64,000 nucleotides of DNA, taken from positions 62,001 to 126,000 of the forward strand of contig JAKALA010000005.1 of the NCBI GenBank assembly GCA_021813325.1, written 5' to 3'. This DNA is from a bacterium (lineage in GTDB: Bacteria > Verrucomicrobiota > Verrucomicrobiia > Limisphaerales > UBA11358). This document shows, piece after piece, positions 45,907 to 53,938 of this stretch; within the stretch, counting starts at the first letter, position 1; each line of letters starts with the position of its first letter. Made by a program: the position numbers and the translations under genes. The notes beneath the pieces are model-generated. The model was not told where the DNA came from and did no database searches. It saw only the letters and a list, made by a program, of their open reading frames with translations.

Positions 45907-46017
45907 GTTGAAAGGCGTTGAATCGCCGGGTTGAAACCGGTTGAACGGTGTTGAACCGTGGCGTTGAAATATGTTGAAGGGCGTTGAATTCATCAACGCA
46001 GTTCAATGCTTTTCAAC
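45907..46017. repeat. Helically phased GTTGAA iteron array
   Basis: Eight GTTGAA hexamers start at 45907, 45917, 45930, 45940, 45950, 45963, 45973 and 45983 (steps of 10 or 13 bp). Three reverse-strand relatives (ATCAAC, TTCAAT, TTCAAC) follow at 45992, 46002 and 46012. Ten-bp phasing puts the boxes on one helix face, as for a cooperatively bound protein; the adjacent TraK-like product is the best candidate. Confidence 0.8.
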
Positions 46018-46042
46018 ATGGCCGAAGGCGCATAGCCAAGAA

Positions 46043-46060
46043 CCTACGAATTTTCGTAGG
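46043..46060. promoter_or_regulatory. Inverted repeat beside GC-rich tract, possible nic-proximal hairpin
   Basis: cctacgaa-tt-ttcgtagg, a perfect 8-bp inverted repeat, followed at once by ggtagggcgtcccccttc. A short hairpin flanking a G/C tract downstream of iterons is the usual look of an oriT nick region, but no nic consensus for a MobF relaxase is recognisable, so the role is inferred. The rest of 45808-46876 has no convincing gene. Confidence 0.45.
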
Positions 46061-46416
46061 GGTAGGGCGTCCCCCTTCCAAGCATCCCATCAGGATGCCA
46101 GCGCATTGATTAAAAACCGTGCGATTAGCGTTGAATCGGAATGTTGTAAATGGATTACACCATGATGAATTTCAGTCGTATGCAACTGAACCGGATGGTT
46201 TTTGAATCACGTTTGGAAGGATTGAACCGGCCTACGTTTCAAACCAATGGTGATTTCTTAACGGAAATTGGTGGTGAAAATTCAACTGGAAAAATGGCGT
46301 CAATCTCCGTCAGCACTGAATGGGCGATTGGGAAATCGGAGCGGAATGAACGGATTGTGGAATGGAGCGCGGTTTCCCAATCGGCCATTGAGTGCGCCAC
46401 CGGATAGGTTTGAATC

Positions 46417-46477
46417 CTGCGGCGTTTAGTCTGTCCGGTTTCCGAGAGCCGCAGGAAAGCCGGACAGTCTAAACGCC
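46417..46477. promoter_or_regulatory. Large imperfect palindrome with competing stems
   Basis: ggcgtttagtctgtccgg (46421-46438) pairs with ccggacagtctaaacgcc (46460-46477) in 17 of 18 positions. A different stem, cctgcgg/ccgcagg (46417-46423 with 46449-46455), shares its left arm, so the two structures exclude each other. No U-tract follows. It could be a recombination or oriT structure, an attenuator, or a single-strand origin. Confidence 0.6.
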
Positions 46478-46727
46478 GTCACCTAGCATTGTGGATTCGG
46501 TTTCAGGTGGTATTGCGAATTCAAAAATTCAGGCAGGTTTGCCGGTGGGTTGCGGGAAAGGATGGGACAAGCAGTGGTTGAATTCTGCCGGAAATCCCAA
46601 CCTAAAGTTCTTTCCATTTTGTTTCAAAATGAAACGTGCGGGCTTCGCCAATCTGCAAAGATACTTACCTTGACGGCCATGAAAAAATGAAAGTCCAAAA
46701 AATCATTATGGCAAAAGTGATGGTTTT

Positions 46728-46752
46728 ATCCTGTGCGTTTCCCGCACAGGAT
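46728..46752. promoter_or_regulatory. Perfect 10-bp hairpin upstream of the HTH-relaxase genes
   Basis: atcctgtgcg-tttcc-cgcacaggat, ten paired bases with a 5-nt loop, 125 bp before the small HTH gene. Its left arm includes TATCCTGT, which happens to match the IncP nic form YATCCTGY. No T-run follows, so it is a poor intrinsic terminator. Confidence 0.6.
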
Positions 46753-46876
46753 CGCCCGGAAACTCTGCCAAAATGGGAGCCGTTGGGGACATTTATTTTG
46801 TGCAATGATTACGCAAAGACAGCTTTTTTTCCTGCAATAATGTCCGCTGGAAACATGAATAAATCATAGGTGACGT

Positions 46877-47299
46877 ATGAACAATGAAGCGCCAAACAAC
46901 CTCGCTGGCCGGATGGAAAAAGAGATTCGCGCCAAGCCGGAGAAAAATAAAGAAGCAGCCCAGCAGCGAGCCAGTGCCATTTATGTGCTCAACAATGAAC
47001 TCAAGGCGATCTTGAACCTGACCCGGCCACCCGCGCGTTTGAACACGGCGCAAACCGCCGCCTACCTGGGGTTCAAACCGCATGACATCCCGGTGCTGAC
47101 TGCGCGTGGCTTCCTCAAGCCGTTGGGTGACCCGATGCCCAACAGCGACAAATACTATGCGCGGGCAAGAGTTCTGGAACGGTTGGACGATGAAGAGTGG
47201 CTGTCCCTGGCAACGGCGGCGTTGAGCCAGCATTGGCAGAAGAAAAACCTCCGCAAAACCAAAAAGCGGAATGGCCATGCCCGGCCAGTAAAAAGATGA
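46877..47299 (+). CDS. MerR/excisionase-like DNA-binding protein upstream of the relaxase
   Basis: 140 residues with a good ribosome site (aggtgacgt just before ATG). A basic helical N-terminus, then a winged-helix-like stretch PARLNTAQTAAYLGFKPHDI, PVLTARGFLKPLG and KYYARARVLERLDDEEW, and a very basic tail (KKNLRKTKKRNGHARPVKR). It lies 77 bp before the relaxase. Likely a regulator or relaxosome accessory protein; the exact role is unknown. Confidence 0.75.
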   Translation: MNNEAPNNLAGRMEKEIRAKPEKNKEAAQQRASAIYVLNNELKAILNLTRPPARLNTAQTAAYLGFKPHDIPVLTARGFLKPLGDPMPNSDKYYARARVLERLDDEEWLSLATAALSQHWQKKNLRKTKKRNGHARPVKR

Positions 47300-47321
47300 A
47301 CTATTCGGTTTAACCGCAACC

Positions 47322-47343
47322 AACCCGCCCACTACCCGCTAAT
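47322..47343 (+). promoter_or_regulatory. Shared mobility box, copy 2 (relaxase)
   Basis: AACCCGCCCACTACCCGCTA followed by AT, ending 33 nt before the relaxase ATG at 47377. It matches 20 of 22 bases of the traK-side box, in the same orientation relative to its gene. Confidence 0.7.
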
Positions 47344-47376
47344 GGGAGCAAGGCCGGTTGCTTTAAGCTGGTGTCC

Positions 47377-48036
47377 ATGCTTGCACCGAAAGCCCAATAC
47401 AACCCGGTTGACGCCAAAAGGTATTTCAAGGAACACCTGGCGGTGGGTGATTACTATGCCGAGGGGCAGACCGTCCCCGGCCAGTGGATCGGCCAGGGCG
47501 CGGCGGATTTGGGACTGTCTGGTGTGACAAGTGCCGATAAGTTTGTCCGACTCTGCGACAATCTGCACCCGCAAACCGGCGAACGGCACACCCTGCGGCA
47601 AAAGACGACCCGGATCGAAAAAGGGATTGATGGCGAAGAACGGCAGGCGGCCAATCGCCGGGTGTTTTACGATTTTACTTTCTCACCGCCGAAGTCGGTT
47701 TCCATCGCCGCGCTGGTTGGCAACGACGCGCGGATTATCGCGGCACATGAGCAGGCTGTAACGCTGGCCATGCACCAGTTGCAAACCTTTGCGGCAACAC
47801 GGGTGCGGAAAAACAATGAATGCACCGACCGGCCTACGGGCAACCTTGTGGCCGCGATGTTCCGCCATGACACCTCCCGCGCGTTAGATCCGCATCTGCA
47901 TACGCATTGCATCGTGTTCAACGCCACGTTTGACGCGGTGGAAAAGCAATGGAAGGCGTTGCAGAACCATGAAATGTTCGCCGCGCAAAAATTTGTCGAG
48001 AATGTTATTACCATGAACTCACGCGCGGACTGGTGA
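47377..48036 (+). CDS. MobF (TrwC/TraI-like) relaxase, N-terminal part, frameshifted
   Basis: Nicking-transesterase part of a TrwC-like relaxase, 219 residues from the ATG at 47377 (GTG at 47371 also possible). Catalytic tyrosines in LAVGDYYAEGQ, then GLSGVTSADKF, FSPPKSVSIAALVG, TGNLVAAMFRHDTSR and the metal-binding triad DPHLHTHCIVFN. After ALQNHEMFAAQKFVENV the frame breaks: TrwC-like YYHELTRGLVKCGYQIE needs one more T near 48006. The stop overlaps the next start (GTGA). It is either inactivated, a sequencing error, or expressed as two coupled pieces. Confidence 0.85.
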   Translation: MLAPKAQYNPVDAKRYFKEHLAVGDYYAEGQTVPGQWIGQGAADLGLSGVTSADKFVRLCDNLHPQTGERHTLRQKTTRIEKGIDGEERQAANRRVFYDFTFSPPKSVSIAALVGNDARIIAAHEQAVTLAMHQLQTFAATRVRKNNECTDRPTGNLVAAMFRHDTSRALDPHLHTHCIVFNATFDAVEKQWKALQNHEMFAAQKFVENVITMNSRADW

Positions 48037-50336
48037 AGTGCGGTTATCAGATTGAAAACCAGCCGCGCGGCGATTTTGAAATCAAGGGCGTCGCGCCGGA
48101 ACTGGTTGAAAAGTTTTCCAAGCGGCACCGGGAGATTGACCGGAAAACCAAGGAACTGCTGGCGCGTGAACCGGAAAAGGCGGGTGACAACATCGCCGCA
48201 ATCCGGGAAAACATCGCGCACAAGGAACGGCCACGGAAGATTCGGGACATCGGTTTGGAAAAACTGCAAACGCTGTGGGATGGTCAAATGACGGCGGGCG
48301 AAAAGGCTTCGCTGGATGGGCTGACGGCGAAGCCATCCGTTGCGCTCGTTGCCAGCGAGAAGGTTTGCGAGCAGGCCGTGACGTGGGCGGAGCAGCATTT
48401 GTTTGAACGCCGTTCCATCGTCCATGAGCATGAACTGTGGCGGCACGCGCTGGAACGCGCCCGGGGGCAGGACATTTCACTGGCCGACATTCAGGCGGTC
48501 ACCCAGCAGCGCGGTTATCTGCATTTTGACGAACATCCCGGCAAGGTGTCCACGCGGGAACATCTCGAACGCGAAATGGAAATTGTCCAGACGGCCAGAG
48601 CGGGCATTGGTGAATGCTATCCGCTGGTCTGGCAGCCAAAACCGTTTAATCCCATGCTGGATGAGGAGCAGCGTGAAGCATTGAACAAACTGGTTTCCAA
48701 TCGCAACCGGGTCGCGGTCTTTCGCGGCGGTGCGGGCACGGGCAAAAGTTTTGTGCTGCGCGAGCTGGTCGGGCAAATCCGCGACGGCGGGCGTGGCGTG
48801 GTCGTCCTCGCGCCGCAACGCCAGCAAGTGCTGGACATGGAGCGGGACGGTTTCCCGTCGCCGCAGACGGTCGCCAGCTTTCTGCAAAAGAAAGAACTCC
48901 AAGCGGGGACGGTGGTGATGGTGGATGAGGCCGGGCAGATTGGCGGCCAGCCGATGCTGGAACTGCTCCGGCTGGCGGCTGAACGCAATGCGCGGCTGGT
49001 TTTGTCGGGAGACACCCGCCAGCATGGAGCGGTCGAGGCGGGGGATGCGCTGCGGGCGATTGAAAAGCATTCCGGCGTCCGGCCAGTGGAATTGACCAAC
49101 ATCCGCCGCCAGAATCCGGCGCTGGCAAAGTCCATCGAGGAGCGCCAGCGGATCAAGGAATACCGGGAGGCGGTCGAGGCAGCGCGGGACGGCAGGTTCA
49201 CCGAATCGTTTGAACGGCTGGACAAGTTGAAAACGATTGAGTCCTGCACCCTGGCCGACAAGCATGAAAAGCTGACGGCGCGTTATCTGGAACTGGTGAA
49301 AGAGCGTCAAACCACCGTGGTCGTCTCGCAAAGCTGGAATGAGATTCACCAGGTCAACGCCGCGATTCGCGCCGCGCTAAAAAATGAAAAGCTCGTCGGC
49401 GATCTGGAAACCACGGTCACGGCTTTTCAGCCGGTGGATTTGACGGATGCGCAAAAGCGCGATGCCCGTTCCTATGATGCCAACACCGTGTTGGTGTTCA
49501 ATCGTGACGTGCGCGGGTTCAAGGCCGGTGAATCGGCGCGGTTGAAATTGATTACGGACACGCATTTGCTGGTGGAAACTGATAAACGCATTGTCCCCAT
49601 TCCATTCAAACAACTGGACAAGCTGACGGCCTGCCAGCGCAAGGAACTGGCTTTGGCCGCCGGCGACAAGCTGCAACTCAAGGCCAATGGCCGCAGCGTG
49701 GAAAACCGCAAGCTGGTCAACGGCGAACTGGTCACGGTCGAGGCCGTTGCGCCGGACGGCCGCATTGCGCTGGCGGATGGCCGGGTCTTGGATAATAACT
49801 TCCGCCAATTCGTCCGGGGCTATGCCATCACGTCCTATGCGTCACAGGGCAAGTCGGTGGAATACGTTCTATTTTCGGATTCAGCGGCGAAGGGTGCGAC
49901 GAACCAACAGCAATGGTATGTCACCATTTCGCGCGGCAAGAAGGGGATTCACATTTTCACCACGGACAAGGAGCAGTTGCGCGAGAACATCACGCGCAGC
50001 GGGGATCGCCCCTCCGTGGTGGATGCGCTGACAGCGCATTACCGGAAACATGATTCGTTCTATCGCCTGATTGAACAGCGTTGGGGGCCACGGGTGGCGC
50101 TCACCATGACCAACAGCAAACGTGCCAGACAGTTCCGGGAGATGCGCCAGAGGCAGAATCAAAGGCAGGCGCAAACTGAAACGGTCAAGCCGACGGTTGA
50201 ATCCCATGAGCCGCGCCAGCAACCCGTCCCGACACCGGTGCAAACCCAAGTGGCTGAAACGGCGGAGCCGAAAATCAAGCCGCACCGGATTTTCCCGGAA
50301 GCCCAGAAAAAGCAGTCGCGCGGTGTTGGCATTTGA
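48033..50336 (+). CDS. MobF relaxase C-terminal part: RecD-like helicase
   Basis: 767 residues continuing the broken relaxase. It begins VKCGYQIENQPRGDFEIKGV, the end of the relaxase domain, then a linker and a superfamily 1 helicase with Walker A FRGGAGTGKSFVLREL, Walker B TVVMVDEAGQIGG, SGDTRQHGAVEAGDALR, a TraI-like SH3-insert and motif VI-like QWYVTISRGKKGIHIF. It ends in a glutamine/proline-rich tail. The intact fusion would be ~985 residues and would nick oriT and unwind DNA for transfer. Confidence 0.88.
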   Translation: MKCGYQIENQPRGDFEIKGVAPELVEKFSKRHREIDRKTKELLAREPEKAGDNIAAIRENIAHKERPRKIRDIGLEKLQTLWDGQMTAGEKASLDGLTAKPSVALVASEKVCEQAVTWAEQHLFERRSIVHEHELWRHALERARGQDISLADIQAVTQQRGYLHFDEHPGKVSTREHLEREMEIVQTARAGIGECYPLVWQPKPFNPMLDEEQREALNKLVSNRNRVAVFRGGAGTGKSFVLRELVGQIRDGGRGVVVLAPQRQQVLDMERDGFPSPQTVASFLQKKELQAGTVVMVDEAGQIGGQPMLELLRLAAERNARLVLSGDTRQHGAVEAGDALRAIEKHSGVRPVELTNIRRQNPALAKSIEERQRIKEYREAVEAARDGRFTESFERLDKLKTIESCTLADKHEKLTARYLELVKERQTTVVVSQSWNEIHQVNAAIRAALKNEKLVGDLETTVTAFQPVDLTDAQKRDARSYDANTVLVFNRDVRGFKAGESARLKLITDTHLLVETDKRIVPIPFKQLDKLTACQRKELALAAGDKLQLKANGRSVENRKLVNGELVTVEAVAPDGRIALADGRVLDNNFRQFVRGYAITSYASQGKSVEYVLFSDSAAKGATNQQQWYVTISRGKKGIHIFTTDKEQLRENITRSGDRPSVVDALTAHYRKHDSFYRLIEQRWGPRVALTMTNSKRARQFREMRQRQNQRQAQTETVKPTVESHEPRQQPVPTPVQTQVAETAEPKIKPHRIFPEAQKKQSRGVGI

Positions 50337-50386
50337 TATTTTTATTTCCCAGCCTGACGCAGAAATAACCAATCCCAATAGCGCCC

Positions 50387-50938
50387 TTATCCTTGAGATT
50401 CTTCCACGGCTTCAATCGTGAACATGAACCGGACAATTTCTTTAATCTTCGTCCGGCTGGGGCCGTTCAGACCATTCCCGTATCGTGAATCATAATTCTG
50501 GCAGTAATCTGCCGCCAGTTTGTAGCCGTCCGGCGGATAATCCGCGTGTCGGAGATAAATCGCCAGCGCGTGTTCCACCAGCATGAGATTCCAGTTGTGA
50601 ACGATACGCACCGGCCCCCATTGTTGATTCTGATATTCATTTTGAAAATCCCGCAAGCAGTCGTGCAACATTTCCGCCGCTTGGCGATTCAATTTCGGGC
50701 GGCATAAATCCGCGCCGGCCAGCAGCCTTTTGGCCGCGCGGAAAAGTTCAGCCGCTTTACCGCCGGCTTTGCCTTTGCGCGAGGTTGCGCGTGTCGCAAT
50801 CCAAACCGCAAACGCGGAAAGCCGCTCCGGTCTTTCAAACCATTTCTTCAACACCCCCAGTCTTGTCAGATTGGCGTTGCCGTTTTCAGCGATGTCGTCT
50901 GCGATTTGCAGGAGCTTTTCGGGAATGTTCGTCCGCAT
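50387..50938 (-). CDS. Hypothetical protein at the end of the AbiE-TOTE operon
   Basis: 183 residues, not recognised. Mainly helical: KLLQIADDIAENGNANLTRL, KKWFERPERLSAFAVWIATR, RAAKRLLAGADLCRPKLNRQ and a C-terminal block GPSRTKIKEIVRFMFTIEAV. Lies 10 bp after the DUF6155-like gene on the same strand, and converges with the relaxase gene. The link to the operon suggests an accessory role. Confidence 0.7.
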   Translation of the reverse strand: MRTNIPEKLLQIADDIAENGNANLTRLGVLKKWFERPERLSAFAVWIATRATSRKGKAGGKAAELFRAAKRLLAGADLCRPKLNRQAAEMLHDCLRDFQNEYQNQQWGPVRIVHNWNLMLVEHALAIYLRHADYPPDGYKLAADYCQNYDSRYGNGLNGPSRTKIKEIVRFMFTIEAVEESQG

Positions 50939-50948
50939 AAAATTTTCG

Positions 50949-51509
50949 TTATTTTGTCCGGCCTAATTTCTCTTCGAGACAGGACACCTGACCACACACG
51001 CTGTCGCCGTAGCCCCAGCCAATGCCATCGGCGAGAGTTGCCACCCGTTGAATCCGCGCCTGAAATCGAGGATAAAATTCATGGCCTTCGCGCAGAAGCC
51101 ATCGCGTCATTTCATTCAAAACTGATTCCAGGCTGTTATAAAAGGATTCGTTGATGTCACCAAACTCATGCGTGAACTCCGTGCCGTTTTCCACATAGGT
51201 CAGCATCAAATCAATCGTCCCTTCCAGATTGCCGGTGGCTTTGCGGTAATCGCGAATGGCCTTGCGAGCCTCGCCAAGTTTGAGTTTGCCATCGCCGCGC
51301 GCCGGGAAAAATTGTTCCACGATTTTGCGCCGATACTTTTCCAGTGCCACGCCGGCGTTTTCTTCCGCCTGAAAACGGGCTTGAAGAAAATCGCGGTTAT
51401 CCGGTGAAGCCCCGTAAAGGTCTTTCACCAGTGCAATCAACGCCGGTTTCGGCCAACCATTCAAGTGCCGGCGGACGCTCTGCCAGCCGGTGGATTTATT
51501 TTCGTTCAT
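50949..51509 (-). CDS. DUF6155-like protein
   Basis: 186 residues from the ATG at 51509 (MNENKSTGWQSVRRHLNGWP), 7 bp after the TOTE gene; the track start lies inside that gene. Blocks ALIALVKDLYGASPDNRDFL, LEKYRRKIVEQFFPARGDGK and LKLGEARKAIRDYRKATGN resemble the DUF6155 family. Function unknown; often found alone or near mobile genes. Confidence 0.75.
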   Translation of the reverse strand: MNENKSTGWQSVRRHLNGWPKPALIALVKDLYGASPDNRDFLQARFQAEENAGVALEKYRRKIVEQFFPARGDGKLKLGEARKAIRDYRKATGNLEGTIDLMLTYVENGTEFTHEFGDINESFYNSLESVLNEMTRWLLREGHEFYPRFQARIQRVATLADGIGWGYGDSVCGQVSCLEEKLGRTK

Positions 51510-51516
51510 GTGAATT

Positions 51517-53919
51517 TCAAAAATCTTCGCCATCGTGAATTTCATAGCCTACCGCTTCATAGCCGCGCACCCGTTTTGAATACATTGCGGATAAAACCGG
51601 CACAGCCCCGTCCACATAATCATAAACGACGACTTCCCGTTTGTTGTCGTGCAGGCGGTGGAGACGGCCTACATATTGCTGCAACGTGCCGTGCCAGGAA
51701 ATCGGCATGGCCAGAAAGAGCGTGTCCAGACGCGCATCGTCAAATCCTTCGCCAATGTATCGGCCGGTCGCCAGCAGAACCCGCTCTTCGCCGGTGGGAA
51801 TTGCCGCCAACTGTTCGGCAATGGCACGGCGTTGTTTTGCCCCCATACCGCCTTTCAGGATGATGACATGCTTGACCAGCCCCGCAAGTCGTCCGGCAAA
51901 TTCGTCAATGTGGCTGGTGCGCTCAGTCAAAAGAATGGGCGAGCGCCCGGCCTTGACCGCGCGAACAAGGTCAACCGTGATCAAATCGTTGCGGGATTTG
52001 TCCGTCGCCAACGCCGCGTAAAGAACGTGCATTTCCGGCCTTTCGGGTGAGGACGGAAACCGGAAATTTGTCGGGCGTGGAACAACGATATGTTTGAACG
52101 GTCGCGCCTGCGCCTGTTCCTTTGCATTCACACGGTAACGAATCGGCCCGCATTGCATGACGATGATCGGATGATGTCCGTCCTTGCGCTGTGGCGTCGC
52201 GGTCAGGCCGGTGACGTAAGGTGCCTTCACCTGCCGCAACACTTGCTCAAAACTCACTGCCGACAAATGATGGCACTCGTCCACGATGACATGGCCATAG
52301 TTGGCAACCACGTCATCCACGACTTGTTTACGGTTCAGGCTTTGAATGACGGCAACATCAATGATTCCCGTGGCACGCTTCCGTCCGCCACCGATTTGCC
52401 CGATGCTTTTGATTGGCACGTTCAAAAATGTGGCCAGCCGTTCGCGCCACTGGTCTAAAAGTTGACGGCGATGAACCAGAACCAGCGTGTTGACATTCCT
52501 CGCGGCAATCAGCCAGGCAGCCACGACGGTTTTGCCAAAAGCAGTTGTCGCGCATAGGATGCCATCATCAAAACCGAGCATGGCATCGGCGGCGGTTTGT
52601 TGTTCTGGCCGAAGCTGGCCGTGAAATGTCACGCCAATCGGCTGACCGGCAAATCGCTGTTCGTCCAGATCAACCGCAATGCCATGTGACTTGAAAAGCG
52701 ATACAACTTCATCCAAGCAACCGCGCGGCAAGGCAATTTGCCGGGGAAATTCCTCGGCGCACCGAATGATGCGCGGCTTGCCAAACGTGGAAAGCCGCAT
52801 CGCCTGCGCGCGATAAAATTCCGGGTTTTGAAAGGCCGCCAGACGGTGCAGCCGGTTCAACATCGCCGATGGCAAGCCCTCCTTTTCAACATAGACGAGG
52901 TTGCTGCGGACAATTCGCACTTTTTCAGGCAGCGGGCCGACGATGGATTTGTCCTTTTTCTTCCGCGAAGGTGGCAGCGTCCACGGGTCTTCAGCCGCAT
53001 CTTCATCAGTCACGCTGCACCGGACACCGATAATCTCGCCGCTGTGTTCGGCGTCGCGCACAATGTTTTCCACTTCTGCCAGCGTCATTCGCCGAACGCC
53101 CGACAGAAATGCCCATTGATCTGTGTGTGGATTGAAATTGGAATCGAGAAAAACGCTGTTGCCGTGGCTGCGCGGCAGGTGTTGTAACGGCAGCGCAATG
53201 AGATTGCCAAAGCCGCCTTTCGGCATCGTGTCCTGACTCGGAAACAAACGGTCGTAGGAGTCAAGGCCGAGTTGATGTCGGCGTTCCATTGTCCGGGTGA
53301 GAATGGCCGCGCCCAATTTTCGCGCGAGACTGGCGGGCAACGGCATATCAAAGAAAATCCAGACGTGCCCGCCGCGTCCAGAGCGCGACCGTTCGAGAGT
53401 GGCGGAAATTTTCCAGTCAGCGCAGGTCTGAAGAACCGCGCGCACGTCATCCTGCCAGGTTGCCTTGTCGAAATCGGCGGCCAGAAACCAGCACGTTTCA
53501 TCTGTCAGCAGCGGATAAACCCCGGCCGTAATTTTACCGGTGAGATGGTCGTGAATGACTTGATCCGTCAGTGGAAAGTATTCCTTTGGCTCATCGGGTC
53601 TTTTCTGGAATGGACTGCTCCAAACTTTTCGACAAGCCGGAGAATAGCCGGTTTTCCCGTTTCGCCCATCCCACCGCACCGCATAAACATCCTCGCGTCC
53701 GCAAAACAGGCTGCGGAATAATTTTACTTTCTCCGCCGGGTTGGATTTGGAGCTGGTCGGCGCAATGGTAAAAGAAACCGCCGGCAAAATTGGCGGAACG
53801 ATATTTTCATTGCTGGGCAATCCCAAACGTTTCCGCAAATCGCGATTCTCCTCACGTAACCGTTCGCACTCCGCCAAGGCATCCGCAAGCCTGGCATTGG
53901 TCGTGGAGGATTCGTTCAT
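51517..53919 (-). CDS. TOTE-type archaeo-eukaryotic primase fused to SF2 helicase
   Basis: 800 residues from the ATG at 53919. Short coiled coil (LADALAECERLREENRDLRK), then the TOTE primase domain: LFCGREDVYAVRW, GYSPACRKVW, ETCWFLAADFDKATW (catalytic D-x-D), ERSRSGRGGHVWIFFDMPLP, SYDRLFPSQDTMPKGGFGNL. After a linker comes the SF2 helicase: ATTAFGKTVVAAW, IVDECHHLSA, LTATPQR and QQYVGRLHR. Such primase-helicases belong to conflict systems of mobile elements. The usual cysteine cluster between GYSPAC and the LTDQ block is absent here. It follows abiEii by 19 bp. Confidence 0.88.
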   Translation of the reverse strand: MNESSTTNARLADALAECERLREENRDLRKRLGLPSNENIVPPILPAVSFTIAPTSSKSNPAEKVKLFRSLFCGREDVYAVRWDGRNGKTGYSPACRKVWSSPFQKRPDEPKEYFPLTDQVIHDHLTGKITAGVYPLLTDETCWFLAADFDKATWQDDVRAVLQTCADWKISATLERSRSGRGGHVWIFFDMPLPASLARKLGAAILTRTMERRHQLGLDSYDRLFPSQDTMPKGGFGNLIALPLQHLPRSHGNSVFLDSNFNPHTDQWAFLSGVRRMTLAEVENIVRDAEHSGEIIGVRCSVTDEDAAEDPWTLPPSRKKKDKSIVGPLPEKVRIVRSNLVYVEKEGLPSAMLNRLHRLAAFQNPEFYRAQAMRLSTFGKPRIIRCAEEFPRQIALPRGCLDEVVSLFKSHGIAVDLDEQRFAGQPIGVTFHGQLRPEQQTAADAMLGFDDGILCATTAFGKTVVAAWLIAARNVNTLVLVHRRQLLDQWRERLATFLNVPIKSIGQIGGGRKRATGIIDVAVIQSLNRKQVVDDVVANYGHVIVDECHHLSAVSFEQVLRQVKAPYVTGLTATPQRKDGHHPIIVMQCGPIRYRVNAKEQAQARPFKHIVVPRPTNFRFPSSPERPEMHVLYAALATDKSRNDLITVDLVRAVKAGRSPILLTERTSHIDEFAGRLAGLVKHVIILKGGMGAKQRRAIAEQLAAIPTGEERVLLATGRYIGEGFDDARLDTLFLAMPISWHGTLQQYVGRLHRLHDNKREVVVYDYVDGAVPVLSAMYSKRVRGYEAVGYEIHDGEDF

Positions 53920-53938
53920 ATTGATGTTGCGGTCGGCA

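Noticed and set aside
45907-46017. CRISPR array
   Set aside because: Repeats are 6 bp with 4-7 bp gaps, far too short, and no cas genes are present.
46150-46407. 85-residue ORF in the putative oriT region
   Set aside because: No ribosome site, no recognisable fold, and it lies in repeat-like DNA with recurring ttgaa phrases; more likely non-coding.
46636-46869. 77-residue ORF before the HTH gene
   Set aside because: It crosses the perfect hairpin at 46728-46752 and lacks coding character.
47990-48015. Programmed -1 frameshift in the relaxase at caaaaattt
   Set aside because: The heptamer is not a proper slippery site in the zero frame and no clear downstream pseudoknot was seen; a simple base loss explains it better.
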